Source of the DNA: Chryseobacterium sp. MA9
GTDB taxonomy: Bacteria; Bacteroidota; Bacteroidia; Flavobacteriales; Weeksellaceae
DNA length: 64,000 bases
Reading direction: 5' to 3'
Assembly: GCF_024399315.1 (NCBI RefSeq)
Contig: NZ_CP075170.1
Coordinates: 1,798,001 to 1,862,000, forward strand
Shown here: piece after piece, positions 8,117-16,491 of the stretch
Layout of the letters: each line of letters starts with the position of its first letter
Position numbering within the stretch: the stretch's first letter is position 1
Made by a program: the position numbers and the translations under genes
Notes under the pieces: generated by a model
The model's input: the letters and a program-made list of their open reading frames with translations, nothing else
Database searches by the model: none
What the model was told of the DNA's origin: nothing

Positions 8117-8926
8117 ATGAAAAAAATAAAGATTTTTGGTTTATTAGCTGCTGGAATATTGCTGTTCAGTGCCTGTTCGGGAAGAAAAGACGATCCGAAC
8201 TTTATCCGTGTAGGAATTACTTATGGTCCGGAACAGGAAATTGCCGAAGTAGCCAAAAAAGTAGCGAAGGAAAAATACAATCTGGAAGTGGAATTGATCC
8301 CTTTCAACGATTATGTAGTTCCCAATGAAGCTCTGACTAACGGAGATATTGATGCCAATGCCTTTCAGCATCTTCCTTATTTAACAGAACAGTCCAAACA
8401 GAGAGGTTACAACCTCGTACCTGTAGGAAATACATTTGTGTACCCTATTATAGCCTATTCAAAAAAGATTAAAAATATCAGTCAGCTGCAGGAAGGCAAC
8501 ACTGTTGTTATTCCCAATGACCCAACCAATGGGGGACGTTCTCTGCTTCTTCTGCAGAAAAGCGGTCTGCTGAAATTAAAAGCAGGTGTAGGACTTCTAC
8601 CAAAAGTAACAGATATTACAGAAAATCCAAAGCAGCTTAAAATCATGGAGATTGAAGGAGCACAGATTCCAAGAGTGTTAGATGACAGAGACGTTGTTGT
8701 AGGGATTATCAATAACAATTTTGCAGCTCAGGCAGGATTAGATTCGGAAAAACAGGGTATCCTAATTGAAGATAAAGACTCACCATATGTGAATCTGGTG
8801 GTTGCCAGACAGGACAATAAAAACAGCCAGAAAGTAAAAAACTTTGTAAAAGCTTATCAGTCTCCGGAAGTGGAAAAGAAAGCCAAAGAAATTTTCAAAG
8901 GCGGAGCTGTGAAGGGATGGGATTAA
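8117..8926 (+). CDS. metQ: Methionine ABC transporter, substrate-binding lipoprotein
   Basis: This 269-residue protein begins MKKIKIFGLLAAGILLFSAC, a lipoprotein signal peptide with the lipobox FSAC at about 17-20, so it is anchored at the membrane. The body is the NlpA/MetQ family: IRVGITYGPEQEIAEVAKKVA, DYVVPNEALTNGDIDANAFQH and the late NNNFAAQAGL are family signatures of the methionine-binding cleft. It is the last gene of the metNIQ operon and is followed by a repeat and a terminator. Confidence in the function is high because all three subunits are adjacent. Confidence 0.94.
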   Translation: MKKIKIFGLLAAGILLFSACSGRKDDPNFIRVGITYGPEQEIAEVAKKVAKEKYNLEVELIPFNDYVVPNEALTNGDIDANAFQHLPYLTEQSKQRGYNLVPVGNTFVYPIIAYSKKIKNISQLQEGNTVVIPNDPTNGGRSLLLLQKSGLLKLKAGVGLLPKVTDITENPKQLKIMEIEGAQIPRVLDDRDVVVGIINNNFAAQAGLDSEKQGILIEDKDSPYVNLVVARQDNKNSQKVKNFVKAYQSPEVEKKAKEIFKGGAVKGWD

Positions 8927-8937
8927 TAGATAAGAGG

Positions 8938-9055
8938 GTTTCGATATACGAGTTAGTGAGTCGGAGGGTTTGAGAGTGAATGAGTTTGAAAAGTGAGGTT
9001 CGAGATTTTAGGTTTTGTTTTTTCACTCGTTAGCTTCTCTTCACTTTTTCCACCT
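8938..9055 (+). repeat. Intergenic GAGT-rich repeat, copy 3
   Basis: Downstream of metQ lies a spacer with GAGGGTTTCGATATACGAG, GAGTCGGAGGGTTTGAGAG and GTGAGGTTCGAG. It repeats the GAGTT/TTTCGAG pattern of copies 1 and 2. No ORF is evident. Confidence 0.5.
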
Positions 9056-9080
9056 TTACAAATAAAATATTTAATAAGAG

Positions 9081-9110
9081 CTGTCTGCAAATACGTGGAC
9101 AGTTTTTTAT
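9081..9110 (+). terminator. Terminator of the EamA-metNIQ operon
   Basis: CTGTCTG pairs with TGGACAG (two G-U pairs) around the loop CAAATACG, followed by TTTTTTATT. It ends the operon before the GH3 gene's promoter. Confidence 0.7.
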
Positions 9111-9132
9111 TCATTAAAATTTATTTTCTCAA

Positions 9133-9164
9133 TTTGAGATAATAAAAAATTTTCTCTATTTTTG
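9133..9164 (+). promoter_or_regulatory. Promoter of the GH3 gene (-33 TTTG, -7 TATTTTTG)
   Basis: TTTG at 9133-9136 and TATTTTTG at 9157-9164 are 20 bases apart, matching the Bacteroidota -33/-7 layout. The start codon is 25 bases downstream. Confidence 0.7.
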
Positions 9165-9188
9165 CTTTTAATCAAATAGAAAGGCATT

Positions 9189-11453
9189 ATGTTAAAGAAA
9201 ACCGTCATTATAAGTTTATTCACCTTTATTTCTGCTTCTTATATGGCTCAGACCAATACTACCATACCCGTTTATTTAGATGAATCCAAACCTGTAGAAC
9301 AGCGTATTCAGGATGCATTATCAAGAATGACACTGGAAGAAAAAGTGGCAATGCTTCATGCACAGTCGAAATTCAGTTCACCGGGTGTTCCAAGATTGGG
9401 AATTCCTGAATTCTGGACAACGGATGGTCCTCACGGGGTACGTCCTGAAGTGATGTGGGACGAATGGGACCAGGCCGGATGGACCAATGACTCCATTATT
9501 GCCTACCCTGCCCTGACTGCCCTATCCGCTACCTGGAACAAAAAGATGTCATGGAACTATGGTAAAGCTTTGGGTGAAGAAGCCCGATACAGAAAAAAAG
9601 ATATTCTTCTGGGACCTGGAGTCAATATTTACAGAACTCCGCTAAACGGAAGAAATTTTGAATATATGGGCGAAGATCCTTATCTGACCTCAAAAATGGT
9701 AGTTCCTTATATTAAAGGTGTACAATCTAATGGCGTGGCAACTTCTGTGAAACATTTTGCACTGAACAATCAGGAAATGTTCCGTCATACGAGCAATGTG
9801 AATGTAGATGACAGAGCGCTTTATGAAATTTATCTTCCTCCTTTTAAAGCGGCGGTAACAGAGGGTGATTCATGGACGATCATGGGGGCTTATGATATGT
9901 ACAAAGGCCAGTATGCCAGCCAGAATCAATATTTATTAAATGATATTTTAAAAAAGGAATGGAACTATAAAGGCGTTGTAGTATCCGACTGGGGCGCTGT
10001 AAACAATACAGAACAGGCGATTCACAACGGCCTTGATCTGGAATTCGGATCGTGGACCAACGGACTTTCTGCCGGAACTAAAAATGCCTATGATAATTAT
10101 TACTTGGCAAAACCCTATCTTGATCTGATTAAAGCAGGAAAAGTAGGAACCAAAGAACTTGATGACAAAGTAACAAGATTACTTCGCCTTGCTTATAAAA
10201 CTACGATGAACCGCAACAAGCCTTTCGGAAATATTGCTTCTGAAGAGCATAAAGCTGTTGCAAAAGAAATTGGTGAAGAAGGAATCGTTTTATTAAAGAA
10301 CCAAGGAAATGTGCTTCCTATTGACCTTAATAAAGCTAAAAAAATTGCAGTTATCGGAGAGAATGCCATTAAAATAATGACTGTTGGTGGAGGTTCTTCA
10401 TCATTAAAAGTTAAATATGAAGCTCTTCCTTTAGACGGAATCAAATCCAGGTTTGGAAAGCAGGCAGATGTACAGTATGCGAGAGGTTATGTAGGAGATA
10501 TCGGAGGTGAATATAATGGGGTAAAATCCGGACAGGATTTAAAAGATACCCGTTCTGAAGCTGAATTACTGAATGAAGCTGTGGAATTGGCCAAAAAATC
10601 AGATTATGTAATTTTTGTAGGCGGACTGAATAAAGCAGACTTCCAGGACAGTGAAGGAAACGACAGAAAAAGCTACGGATTACCTTACAATCAGGATCAC
10701 GTGATATCCACTCTTGCAAAAGCGAATAAAAATCTTGCTGTTGTTTTGGTTTCCGGAAATGCTGTAGCTATGCCTTGGATCAAAGAAGTTCCAACCGTTT
10801 TACAGGCTTGGTACCTTGGTTCTGAAGCCGGAAATTCTATTGCCGCAATTTTAGCCGGAGATGCCAACCCATCAGGCAAACTTCCGTTTACATTCCCTGT
10901 AAAACTTGAGGACAACTCAGCACATCAGCTTGGTGAATATCCTGGGCAGAAAGATGAGTTGGCAGCAGGAAAAGGTAAAGACCAGAAAAACCCTATCAAT
11001 ATTACTTACAACGAAAGTGTTTTTGTAGGTTACCGCTGGCATGATACTAAAAATATAAAACCTCTGTTCAGTTTCGGACACGGATTAAGCTATACGACTT
11101 TTGAATTCGGAAAAGCAAAAGCAGACCAGACCACTATTTCACAGGATGGTAAAATTACCTTTACAGTAACAGTTAAAAATACAGGTAAAAAAGCAGGTGC
11201 TGAAGTAGCTCAGCTTTACATCAGTGATTTAAAATCATCTGTTCCACGTCCTGCAAAAGAATTAAAAGGGTTTGAGAAAGTCTATTTGAATCCCGGAGAA
11301 CAGAAAGAAGTCACTTTCACCATTGATAAAACGGCTTTAAGTTATTTTGATGCAGCTAAACATGATTGGGTTGCAGAACCGGGAGACTTTGAAGCATTGA
11401 TTGGAAATTCTTCCGATGCCATTAAAACTAAAGTGAAGTTTACTCTTAAATAA
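9189..11453 (+). CDS. Beta-glucosidase-type glycoside hydrolase, family 3 (BglX-like)
   Basis: This 754-residue secreted enzyme starts with the signal peptide MLKKTVIISLFTFISASYMAQ. The GH3 N-terminal TIM barrel follows, with the nucleophile Asp in VVVSDWGAVN near 266. The GH3 C-terminal alpha/beta domain runs from about 360 (GIVLLKNQGNVLPI) and ends in a fibronectin III-like domain (KNTGKKAGAEVAQLYISD, then KELKGFEKVYLNPGE). This three-domain order and length match periplasmic BglX, which cleaves beta-linked glucosides from oligosaccharide ends. It has its own promoter and terminator and no SusCD partner nearby, so it is not part of a polysaccharide-utilisation locus here. The exact substrate is not assignable. 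Confidence 0.9.
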   Translation: MLKKTVIISLFTFISASYMAQTNTTIPVYLDESKPVEQRIQDALSRMTLEEKVAMLHAQSKFSSPGVPRLGIPEFWTTDGPHGVRPEVMWDEWDQAGWTNDSIIAYPALTALSATWNKKMSWNYGKALGEEARYRKKDILLGPGVNIYRTPLNGRNFEYMGEDPYLTSKMVVPYIKGVQSNGVATSVKHFALNNQEMFRHTSNVNVDDRALYEIYLPPFKAAVTEGDSWTIMGAYDMYKGQYASQNQYLLNDILKKEWNYKGVVVSDWGAVNNTEQAIHNGLDLEFGSWTNGLSAGTKNAYDNYYLAKPYLDLIKAGKVGTKELDDKVTRLLRLAYKTTMNRNKPFGNIASEEHKAVAKEIGEEGIVLLKNQGNVLPIDLNKAKKIAVIGENAIKIMTVGGGSSSLKVKYEALPLDGIKSRFGKQADVQYARGYVGDIGGEYNGVKSGQDLKDTRSEAELLNEAVELAKKSDYVIFVGGLNKADFQDSEGNDRKSYGLPYNQDHVISTLAKANKNLAVVLVSGNAVAMPWIKEVPTVLQAWYLGSEAGNSIAAILAGDANPSGKLPFTFPVKLEDNSAHQLGEYPGQKDELAAGKGKDQKNPINITYNESVFVGYRWHDTKNIKPLFSFGHGLSYTTFEFGKAKADQTTISQDGKITFTVTVKNTGKKAGAEVAQLYISDLKSSVPRPAKELKGFEKVYLNPGEQKEVTFTIDKTALSYFDAAKHDWVAEPGDFEALIGNSSDAIKTKVKFTLK

Positions 11454-11510
11454 AAACTGAGAGTTTAGAATACAAAACTCTACTATTTATAATTATTTGA
11501 TAGAAAATTA

Positions 11511-11540
11511 AACAGATTCCAGATTGGGATCTGTTTTTTA
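11511..11540 (+). terminator. Terminator of the GH3 gene
   Basis: AACAGATTCC pairs with GGGATCTGTT (one G-U) around a 5-base loop, followed by TTTTTATTT. Confidence 0.75.
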
Positions 11541-11823
11541 TTTAATACTAAATATTCTTTAGATCTGCTTAATCTGCGAGTAATAAATTTAAACGCAAAG
11601 GTTAAATAAAAAAGTAACATTTTGAAAAAAGCTTTATAGTAACGTGTACGCTTAGAAAGAATCAATTACATTGATTTAAACCTTTGCTCCCTTAAAGAAA
11701 TTATATAATAAAACTTTGTGTTAAAATCTAAATTCTTTTTCTCCCACAGATCACAAAGAATACATATATTTTTTAAACAAACCCCAAAACGTATTTCACT
11801 TCTTCCCTCTTCCAGCTTCTTAC

Positions 11824-11860
11824 TAAAATAAAAAGCAGGTTCCAAATGGGAATCTGCTTT
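11824..11860 (-). terminator. Terminator of the outer-membrane barrel gene
   Basis: On the minus strand AAAGCAGATTCC pairs with GGAACCTGCTTT around a short loop, followed by TTATTTTAG. Its stem shares the CAGATTCC core with the terminator at 11511-11540 facing it. Confidence 0.72.
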
Positions 11861-11882
11861 CATTTATCTAACAAGTCTTGGA

Positions 11883-14069
11883 TTATTTTCCGCCGCCGCC
11901 ATTTTTCTCTACGTCGGTTTTTGTATTCTCTTTTACTTTCTGGTTTCCGAAACGCTTTACAAATGTAAGAGAAACTCCATACCAGTCCCATTTTGAATAC
12001 TCTCTGAAAGTTCCGTCCGGGCTATAAGTGGTATTATCTCCATAAGGTCTTTTAAAAATATTCATCAGCTGCATACTAAGCTCCATCTGAGTTTTCGGGA
12101 ATATTTTGGTAACTGAAATATTGTGGAAGACGTTGGTATTATTAGCATATGAATTCCCGTTATTCTCATTGGCAAGCTCTACCCACGCACTTAGATTAAT
12201 GTTTTTATTGAACAGATTGGTATAAGAAACATTCGCAGAGGCTCCCCAATAGCTGATATAGTCTTTAGCGCCTAACTTATTTTTTTCGTTAAAATCTTTA
12301 TTATTAATATAATACCATCCAAATCCGGCATTTACATTCAGCTTATTTTTCAGGAAATTCTGATTTGTATTGGCAAAAAGATAATACTTTTCAACTTTTC
12401 CATCGAAGTTCCCCGGTAATGAAACTGTTCTTCCGTTTTCAGTAACATAAGTAGTCCAGTAATCCTGATTGGTATGCATATATCTTGCAGAAATAAAGTA
12501 CTTTTTCAGAATTCCAAACTTCAGATAAAGCCGGTCATTAGGATTCGGATTCAGATAAAGATTTCCTCTGGAATAGGTACCGTTAATTTCAGGCATCAGA
12601 AAAGGATTAAACTCAGAATACCATGGTCTCCAAATGCTCCGGTTATAAGTAAGGCTCAAATCAAATTTCTCTGAAAAACTATATTTCAGCAATAGATTGG
12701 GAAGAAAAGTTCCGTAAGAATCTCGTCTCTCTGTACCTGCTACATCCTGTCTTACTTTATAGTCAATATATTCATATCGGAGTCCGATTCTTGTTTCCAG
12801 CTTTTCGAAGAATGTTTTGCTGTAATTAGCATATAAAGAGCTCAGATTATCTTCATAATGGAATCTGTCATTTTTGGACAGATTATAATATTCCGATGCA
12901 GGATTATTGATGCTGAATCCATAGAGACTATTGGGAATAACATGATTGTTCAATTCGGTTTTCCCTCCTACTTCCATTGTACCTCCTGATTTACCAAAAG
13001 GATGTGTATAATCAATTTTCAGATAATAATTACGCATTTGGTTTGTACTGATAACTCCCAGCTGCTGATCTGTTTTCACACCCTGCTTATCAATTTGTTT
13101 GTCAATCAAATTATCATTATTCTGACTGGAATAGTTGGTTCCCAAATTAATATCTAAAATTCTATTCTTTTCTTTATCATAGTATTTATAGAAAGCATTA
13201 GTCCCAAGATTACGGCTGAATCCCCAGTTATTTTGAGTCTGGTGAAAAGATTCACCCGGATCTCCATCTTTTGAAGTCATCCCATCAGATTCTGCTGAAT
13301 TTAAATTCCTATTCTGTGAATACTCCAGTACAAATCCGAAATTATTTTTATCATTGATTTCAAACTCTGATGTAGAAGAAATAGAAGGGCTTTCATTTCT
13401 CATTATGTTTTCCAGATTGAATTGGGTAAGCTTGTTACCTTCATATCGGTTATCCCAAGTCTGGGTCTTCCGCACATAATTTCCGTTGCTGTAGCTTCCT
13501 ATAAAAGTTTGGGTAAACTTTTTCTTGTGGTAGTTCAGATTAAAATTCGTGTATTGTGAATTCTTGGTGCTTTGCCTGTTGTTCAGAGAGATACTTCCTT
13601 TCAATCCTTCGTCATCTCTCTTTTTCAGGACAATATTGATAACGGAACCTGAAGTTTCATATCTTGATGAAGGGCTGGTAATCACTTCAATTTTCATCAG
13701 GTTATCCGCAGGGATTGTCTTAAGATATTCTTTTAATTCTTTCCCTGTAAAAACAGATTTCCTGTCATTGATGTATACCGTAACCATCTGTCCTTCAGCT
13801 TTTATATCATCATTATTATTAATACTTACCAAAGGAGTCATTCTAAGAACGTCCCATGTTGTATTTCCTGCCAGAATTGCACTGTTAGCTACATTAAATA
13901 CAGTTCTATCTACTTTAGATTCTACGGTTGGTTTTCTGGCAACCAGAGTAACCGCTTCTATTTCTTTTGTATTTCCTTTTACAGTATCCTTTGCTGCCGG
14001 GGCCTGAGCCTGCTGAGCCATTGCTAATGAACCTGCTACTATCGCTATTGGAAATAAAATTACTTTCAT
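11883..14069 (-). CDS. Outer-membrane beta-barrel protein (TonB-plug-like, OMP_b-brl_3 type)
   Basis: This 728-residue protein has a signal peptide, MKVILFPIAIVAGSLAMAQQ. A TonB-dependent-receptor plug follows at about 35-150: IEAVTLVARKPTVESKVDR, YINDRKSVFTGKEL and IEVITSPSSRYETSGSVINI. The rest is an aromatic-rich barrel ending in KRFGNQKVKENTKTDVEKNGGGGK. The family lacks a SusD partner and is common in flavobacteria for import or surface sensing. The tail after the barrel is hydrophilic and glycine-rich instead of ending in the usual aromatic residue. A neighbouring transporter or substrate gene is absent, so the ligand is unknown. Confidence 0.82.
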   Translation of the reverse strand: MKVILFPIAIVAGSLAMAQQAQAPAAKDTVKGNTKEIEAVTLVARKPTVESKVDRTVFNVANSAILAGNTTWDVLRMTPLVSINNNDDIKAEGQMVTVYINDRKSVFTGKELKEYLKTIPADNLMKIEVITSPSSRYETSGSVINIVLKKRDDEGLKGSISLNNRQSTKNSQYTNFNLNYHKKKFTQTFIGSYSNGNYVRKTQTWDNRYEGNKLTQFNLENIMRNESPSISSTSEFEINDKNNFGFVLEYSQNRNLNSAESDGMTSKDGDPGESFHQTQNNWGFSRNLGTNAFYKYYDKEKNRILDINLGTNYSSQNNDNLIDKQIDKQGVKTDQQLGVISTNQMRNYYLKIDYTHPFGKSGGTMEVGGKTELNNHVIPNSLYGFSINNPASEYYNLSKNDRFHYEDNLSSLYANYSKTFFEKLETRIGLRYEYIDYKVRQDVAGTERRDSYGTFLPNLLLKYSFSEKFDLSLTYNRSIWRPWYSEFNPFLMPEINGTYSRGNLYLNPNPNDRLYLKFGILKKYFISARYMHTNQDYWTTYVTENGRTVSLPGNFDGKVEKYYLFANTNQNFLKNKLNVNAGFGWYYINNKDFNEKNKLGAKDYISYWGASANVSYTNLFNKNINLSAWVELANENNGNSYANNTNVFHNISVTKIFPKTQMELSMQLMNIFKRPYGDNTTYSPDGTFREYSKWDWYGVSLTFVKRFGNQKVKENTKTDVEKNGGGGK

Positions 14070-14450
14070 GTGAGATTATAGTTTTTTCTATAAGACCATT
14101 ATCTTCACAAGTTTGTTACATCAAAAAGTAAAAAAAATAAAATAAATACTTAATTCCCAATAAGATACCTACTGAAAACGAGCTATAAGTTAAAAAATAA
14201 TAGAAAATTCTCAATAAAGCAACATAATATAAATTACTTCCATAATAAATATTCTTAAAAAGACATTTTATCTGTAATTTAAATTTTATTAAAAAAATTA
14301 CACTTTGTCATTGATGCGTGAATCTTTTATTATAAAAATAAGTTGCTCATTCATTAAATTCCAAAAGTCCCACCAACAAAAAAAAGCCCGGATCTCACCC
14401 GGGCCGCTAGCAATAGCAAATTTACAAGGATTAATATTAAAAAATATATG
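14070..14450. other. AT-rich intergenic region
   Basis: Upstream of the barrel gene this spacer is AT-rich and holds TTATAG-TTTTTT-CTATAA, an inverted repeat at about 14079-14096 close to the start codon. It also holds the terminator of the DUF2652 gene near 14380-14404. No coding sequence is visible. Confidence 0.5.
14377..14404 (-). terminator. Terminator downstream of the RND efflux / DUF2652 genes
   Basis: On the minus strand GCCCGG pairs perfectly with CCGGGC around GTGAGAT, followed by eight Us. It is the most GC-rich hairpin in this part of the window. Confidence 0.85.
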
Positions 14451-15002
14451 CTAGTTTAAATTTTCAAAATAATGGATAACGCCTACCTCAGGCAGACGAA
14501 GCGGATCTTTATTAAAATCAGACTCCTTATTCCTGCTGTTTTCCAGAAATGAATTACTGAAAAGAGCATAAGAAGGCTGTTCTGCCAGTCCGTTTTTCAA
14601 AAGCTGATGGGCTTCCACAATCGTTTTCCCATATAACTTTCTGAAGTTTCCAATATTGTATTGTGAAAAAGATCCATAATGAACAATAAACTTGAGAGCC
14701 AGATCAATGGTAGTGCTTAAACTCTTACTCAGCTCCTCTATCTTTCTGTTGAAAGCGCTTCTCATCTTCCACAGCATTTTTGAAATACTCTGGTAAGACG
14801 GGTTTTCATCATAACGGTAAAATAAAATGGCATCCCCCTCAATCTCAGAAATTTCAAAATACTGATCGTTCACATCAATCAGTGTAGACAATAGCTGTCT
14901 TACAATATACTCGCCTGTATACAATTTTGTATTGAACACAAATTCGGTAAATCCGCTGAAATCCGGGATTAAAATGATCCCCTCCTGTATATTTGTCTTC
15001 AT
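14451..15002 (-). CDS. DUF2652 domain protein (nucleotide-cyclase-like fold, function unknown)
   Basis: This 183-residue protein begins with EGIILIPDFSGFTEFV, continues with EISEIEGDAILFYRY near 55, and has KFIVHYGSFSQYNIGNFRKLYGKTIVEAHQLLKNG near 108-143, split here by ordinary residues. These are the hallmarks of DUF2652, a family distantly related to class III adenylate cyclases. IPDFSGFT occupies the place of the first metal-binding Asp, and GDAI resembles the second. Whether it makes a cyclic nucleotide is not known. It lies 59 bp downstream of the efflux outer-membrane protein gene on the same strand and shares its terminator, so it may be the last gene of that operon. Confidence 0.75.
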   Translation of the reverse strand: MKTNIQEGIILIPDFSGFTEFVFNTKLYTGEYIVRQLLSTLIDVNDQYFEISEIEGDAILFYRYDENPSYQSISKMLWKMRSAFNRKIEELSKSLSTTIDLALKFIVHYGSFSQYNIGNFRKLYGKTIVEAHQLLKNGLAEQPSYALFSNSFLENSRNKESDFNKDPLRLPEVGVIHYFENLN

Positions 15003-15061
15003 AATGATAATGGATTAAAAACCTGCTTCATCATTACAGACGAAGCAGATTCAATTTTACT

Positions 15062-16474
15062 TTATTGCCATCCGCCACCTACAGAGCGGTAAAGAGCTGT
15101 AATAGCATTCAGTCTCTGGGTTTTCAGAGAAGCCAGTTCTAATTCTGCCTGAAGTTTGTTTGATTGAGCAATGATCACCTCTACATAAGTTGCTGAATTA
15201 TATTTAAATAATAAATCAGCCTTCTTCACTGCTTCACCGGATTTCGCGGCCAGTCCTTCTGCAATTTTCTGCTGTTCTTCCAGTTTCTGAATCTGTACCA
15301 ATGCATCAGAAACTTCACCTACTGCTTTTAAAACAGACTGTTTAAAGTTGAGTTCCGCCTGATCCGCCAAAACTTTAGACTGTTCATACTGTGTTTTCAA
15401 CTGTTTTCCATTCAGAATAGGCTGGGCTACAGCTCCTGCTACCATTCCAAAAAGTGATCCCGGAACACTGAACCATTTACTGATCTGGAACGCATTTACA
15501 CCACCCTGCGCTGTAATATTCAGTGACGGATACATGCTCATTTTGGCAACATGAATTGCTGCTGCACTTTTTCTGACTTCAAGTTCTGCCGTTTTAATAT
15601 CCGGTCTGTAACTTAATAATTCTGAAGGAATCCCTGCAGCAATCTGATCCGGAGACTGTACATTGTTCAGGCTTGCGCTTCTCTCAATCTTTCCTGGCAT
15701 GGAGCCGGTCAGCAGACTCAAAGCATTTTCCTGAGTTATAACAGAACTTTCAATAGCGGGAATTGATTTCAGAATCTGATCTTTTACAATTTCCTGCTGC
15801 TGTACTGCCAAAGCTGTCGTTAATCCCAATTCCTGTTGTTTAGCCAGAAACTTCAGGGTAGTGTCAGCATAAGCCAGATTAGATTTTGTAATTTCCAGCT
15901 GAGTATCCAGCATTAACAAGTTATAATATCCTTGTACAACCGCAGACACCACTTGTGTTTTTACCGCCTTTGCTGCTTCCTGTGTCTTAAGATATTCTGC
16001 CAAAGCCTGTTCTTTTCTTCCTCTGATCTTGCCCCAGATGTCTGCTTCCCAAGAAAAACTAAGAGAAGTTGTATAATCTTCCATATACCTTTTTCCCATG
16101 AACTGTCCGGCCATCATCCCGTTCATACTGTTATCTGAAGGACGGTTGATATTCGCGTTGGCAGAGGCACTTACGGTCGGAATATTTCCCCATTTACTTT
16201 GAGTATAAGCCAGGGATGCAAATTCTATCTGTTTTAAAGCCACCTGAAGGTCATTATTCTGCACCATAGCTTTATCAATCAAGCCTACCAGAACCGGATC
16301 TTTGAAAAAATCTTTGTAGCTGATCTTAGCAATATTTTCATTTTGTCCTGAAACAATACTATCACTTCTGAAAGCTTCGGGCATTTTTACCTCAGGCTGT
16401 TCATATTCCTGAACTTTACAGGAAATTGCCGTCCCTGAAATGAATGCGATATATGCAATATTTTTAATTTTCAT
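15062..16474 (-). CDS. RND efflux outer-membrane factor lipoprotein (TolC/OprM/NodT family)
   Basis: I place the start at 16474, giving MKIKNIAYIAFISGTAISCKVQ with a lipobox at AISC and a 470-residue protein. The longer ORF would overlap the permease gene and spoil the signal peptide. The body contains the two-fold outer-membrane-efflux repeats: KDPVLVGLIDKAMVQNNDLQVALKQ and SWEADIWGKIRGRKEQA in the first half, GIPSELLSYRPDIKTAELEV and ADLLFKYNSATYVEVIIAQ in the second. The protein forms the outer-membrane channel of the tripartite pump. It is the third gene of the adaptor-permease-channel operon, directly after the permease. Confidence 0.9.
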   Translation of the reverse strand: MKIKNIAYIAFISGTAISCKVQEYEQPEVKMPEAFRSDSIVSGQNENIAKISYKDFFKDPVLVGLIDKAMVQNNDLQVALKQIEFASLAYTQSKWGNIPTVSASANANINRPSDNSMNGMMAGQFMGKRYMEDYTTSLSFSWEADIWGKIRGRKEQALAEYLKTQEAAKAVKTQVVSAVVQGYYNLLMLDTQLEITKSNLAYADTTLKFLAKQQELGLTTALAVQQQEIVKDQILKSIPAIESSVITQENALSLLTGSMPGKIERSASLNNVQSPDQIAAGIPSELLSYRPDIKTAELEVRKSAAAIHVAKMSMYPSLNITAQGGVNAFQISKWFSVPGSLFGMVAGAVAQPILNGKQLKTQYEQSKVLADQAELNFKQSVLKAVGEVSDALVQIQKLEEQQKIAEGLAAKSGEAVKKADLLFKYNSATYVEVIIAQSNKLQAELELASLKTQRLNAITALYRSVGGGWQ

Positions 16475-16491
16475 TTTTAAAATCATTTGAA

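Larger units (their letters stand above)
11454..11882. other. Convergent intergenic region with two terminators
   Basis: Between the converging GH3 and barrel-protein genes there are two terminators, one per strand, about 300 bp apart. The sequence between them is AT-rich and encodes nothing I can support. Confidence 0.6.

Noticed and set aside
13549..14007. A 152-codon open frame on the plus strand
   Set aside because: It lies fully inside the minus-strand outer-membrane barrel gene and has no start context or motif.
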